A DNA stretch of 64,000 nucleotides from Sipunculus nudus. Its lineage: Eukaryota > Annelida > Sipuncula > Golfingiida > Sipunculidae. The stretch spans positions 1,867,501 to 1,931,500 of the forward strand of contig CM049319.1 of the NCBI GenBank assembly GCA_026874595.1. The letters are read 5' to 3'. The notes under the pieces were generated by a model, which saw nothing but the letters and a program-made list of their open reading frames with translations, did not search any database and was not told where the DNA came from. This document shows positions 61,851 through 64,000 of this stretch, piece after piece. Made by a program: the position numbers and the translations under genes. Each line of letters starts with the position of its first letter. Positions within the stretch are counted from its first letter, which is position 1.

Positions 61851-64000
61851 ATGAACGAAACACGATGGACAGATGCTGAACATGCACATTACTTATTATC
61901 CGCTCAGACGTCACTCGGGCATCACTCCGAATGTTCACTAACAAATGTATATATTAGCAGTGTGTGATACAACTTTCTTTCAGGTTACTTTTGACAAGGA
62001 GACTCAAACTCAAGTCGTGGAATGTCAGAAATGTACAGGATTGGTCTGAGGCAGAATTACAAAAGGTCTGTATAAAGTGTTTACTGGACCAAAAATGTCA
62101 GCCTTGGTATCAACACAACTGGCCTGACGTGAGGGGAATAAATTCATGAACGCAAAGTACATTCCATAAAAACATAATTCAGGTGTAATTCACCTGTACC
62201 CGATGAAGAGGAGGGTTCGAGCGTGCATTGATATGTGTGGTGAAGCCTTCACATCAAGACATTCACAAACAACGTGAAGCAAAGTGTGTGTCTATTATAT
62301 TCACTCTTTCTTCGTACTTTTTCGGTGTAAACGACAAAATCGGAGGGACATTTTTTTTTAATTTTTAAGTGACTTGTGACATTAGTCAGGTCCTCTGAAA
62401 AAAAAGGAAAGTGTTTTAATTTTGGAATAAATGCAGGAACTGATCATCCCATTCTATATACCATTTACAAATATCAACCATCACTTAAATCTGTCAGATA
62501 AGGATTATAGACGTATGTTTCCAGCACAGTTAATAACGAATATAAATCAGAAATGAAAAGTACCCGGGGCCAGCTCACAGCATTCATTACTCAGACGTCA
62601 CACAAACAAAACAAAATGTTAAAAAAGTAAGCACATAAGTCAAAAGTTACTTACCAAACGTTATTTACCTCGTGTGGTCGAGTATAACCAAATGATAAAA
62701 TGCTCAAATAAATTCGACATCCGCCTGCAGAGATCATCAGTCCCTGAAGGTGCGCTGGTAGCACTCACGATAATATTCAAAAGGATTAACACAAGTTCTT
62801 CAGGTAAGGTACACTGTAATGTAAAATAAGCCGAATTTGACAGTTTTCTTTATAACACAGGCGGCTGGCCTCCAGCGAAACACTGGTCACACATATAGAA
62901 CCAGATCAATAACAACATAATTTGGATACACAGTAAGGCGAGTTTACACCAGTAATTTTTATCACATTTGCATATTTTTATTAATAATGGCTTACACATT
63001 TCCCTTTTATTTTTATTTGTAATTTTTGCATTCGACTTTAAATGAGTCAAATTTGAACCAAACCCTGGATTTCAGACGTATATGTCCCGACGTTAGGATA
63101 TATACAATGCTTCAGGTCAAAGACAGTTCTTCGAGTTTTAATTGGTACCTGACTTAATTTATACAAAGCTCATGATTATAACCGTCTATATACTTGCACG
63201 AACCAACATTGCATCCTACTATTACTCACATCATCTTAAATTATGTTTTAAATAGATACCAATAATTGATATCCCTAAATAGATAACCCTAATAGATACC
63301 CCTAATAGATACATTAATTCTACATTAAAATGATGAACTCGTTTCTGAGCGAGGGAACACGAACTTCAGAGGAACTATAGGTAATTAGTAGTTTGTTATT
63401 GAGTTATCACATGAAGATGACTGTACAACTTAATGTACCGCTAAATTAAACGACTTTGGTACCTGGGGCGACGATTAAAGATACCCTTCATGGCAGCCCG
63501 CCTGGTTTTGACCCTGACAATTAACTTCGCTTCTTGCTGTAGGGTGCATTACAAATCCTCAGTACAGTTATATCCCAACAGAGAAAACAATCATATACAT
63601 GTACTTCTCTGACAAATAACAAAGACAATTAACATTATCGTCCCGTATATTGGACACAGTCATCTGTGAAAATGCCCCCTTTTGAATTTTAGTTTCTTTT
63701 CTTTAAAGCCGTTCAGTTTCATAATTTGTTAGTCATCAACTATTTTACCCATTTAATAACCATAACATACTTATTTTGTTACAAAGGTCTGATGTTAGCG
63801 TTTCAGGTTTGATGATAGTACTATCTGTATGTTACCGTCTTCAGACTCCCCTTGTCTGGGCATGCCGGGCACAGAGGGTTCTGTTATAACCTGTCTGTTA
63901 ATCATAAGGTAAGGGGTGAATGACATCCAGTTATAGATGTCCTTATAAGTCAATTCTTGATTTTGGTAGCTATGGCCATTTTTTTACCGAGTTCCTCTCC
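61851..64000. other. Mostly noncoding end region with weak exon candidates
   Basis: Three pieces look exon-like but stand alone. After the acceptor CTTTCTTTCAG at 61972-61982, open sequence runs to a stop at 62149. 62669-62813 is open on both strands with usable splice sites. On plus, 63807-63908 (102 bp) has TTTCAG before and AAG/GTAAGG after. None gives a protein I recognise and their phases do not join. A short CCCTAATAGATA-type repeat lies at 63272-63312. Confidence 0.3.

Noticed and set aside
61964-62149. Plus-strand frame after a good acceptor, as a terminal exon
   Set aside because: The peptide in the best frame is unrecognised, other frames stop early, and no upstream exon was found. 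It is kept only as a note.

Overview
The window looks like AT-rich, intron-rich nuclear DNA from a marine invertebrate, most likely a bivalve mollusc. The grounds are long TA microsatellites, very sparse coding sequence with GT-AG introns, many tandem-repeat mobile elements of the pearl/Helentron kind known from bivalves, tRNA-derived SINE heads, a LINE remnant with a (TTG)n tail and a large mollusc-style satellite. The species assignment is inference. I see no bacterial operons, no rRNA, no convincing intact tRNA gene and no CRISPR array.

Only two protein-coding loci are well supported. (1) Minus strand, about 15547-22969, with a likely promoter and leader at 23505-24480: the 5' end of a THSD7A/B-like gene, a secreted or membrane protein with thrombospondin type 1 repeats. 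One coding exon carries the start codon, signal peptide and two and a half TSP1 repeats. A 6.7 kb intron follows, then a 109 bp exon that completes the third repeat in matching phase. The rest of the gene was not found in 1-15546, which reads as intron. (2) Plus strand, 48987-49985: an intronless type II membrane glycosyltransferase of the beta-1,3-galactosyl/N-acetylglucosaminyl family (GT31) in which two active-site motifs are altered.

Layout. 1-15.5 kb: intronic AT-rich DNA with SINE/MITE pieces, a 43-bp minisatellite, a GA-rich tract and a set of repeated GGTGGCGCCACC palindromes. 15.5-23 kb: the THSD7-like exons; their intron holds a 2.1 kb element made of about eleven 180-bp repeats. 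23.5-24.5 kb: CpG-richer promoter zone. 24.5-30.8 kb: noncoding DNA with long TA arrays and a perfect 66-bp palindrome. 30.8-38 kb: two almost identical 2.47 kb copies in opposite orientation around a 2.2 kb spacer; the second copy is circularly permuted relative to the first. 38-43 kb: a CTA-rich array and a 1.7 kb foldback-like element. 43.6-45.4 kb: about 340-bp tandem repeats. 47.5 kb: a 17-bp minisatellite. 49-50 kb: the GT31 gene. 53.3-54 kb: a second inverted repeat. 55.8-61.3 kb: a 121-bp satellite array split by a 5'-truncated LINE with a 17-bp target duplication. 61.3-64 kb: degenerate satellite, then sequence with weak candidate exons.

The most notable observation is the circularly permuted inverted duplication at 30835-33303 and 35483-37955. 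Its four junctions can be read to the base and are consistent with duplication through an extrachromosomal circle.
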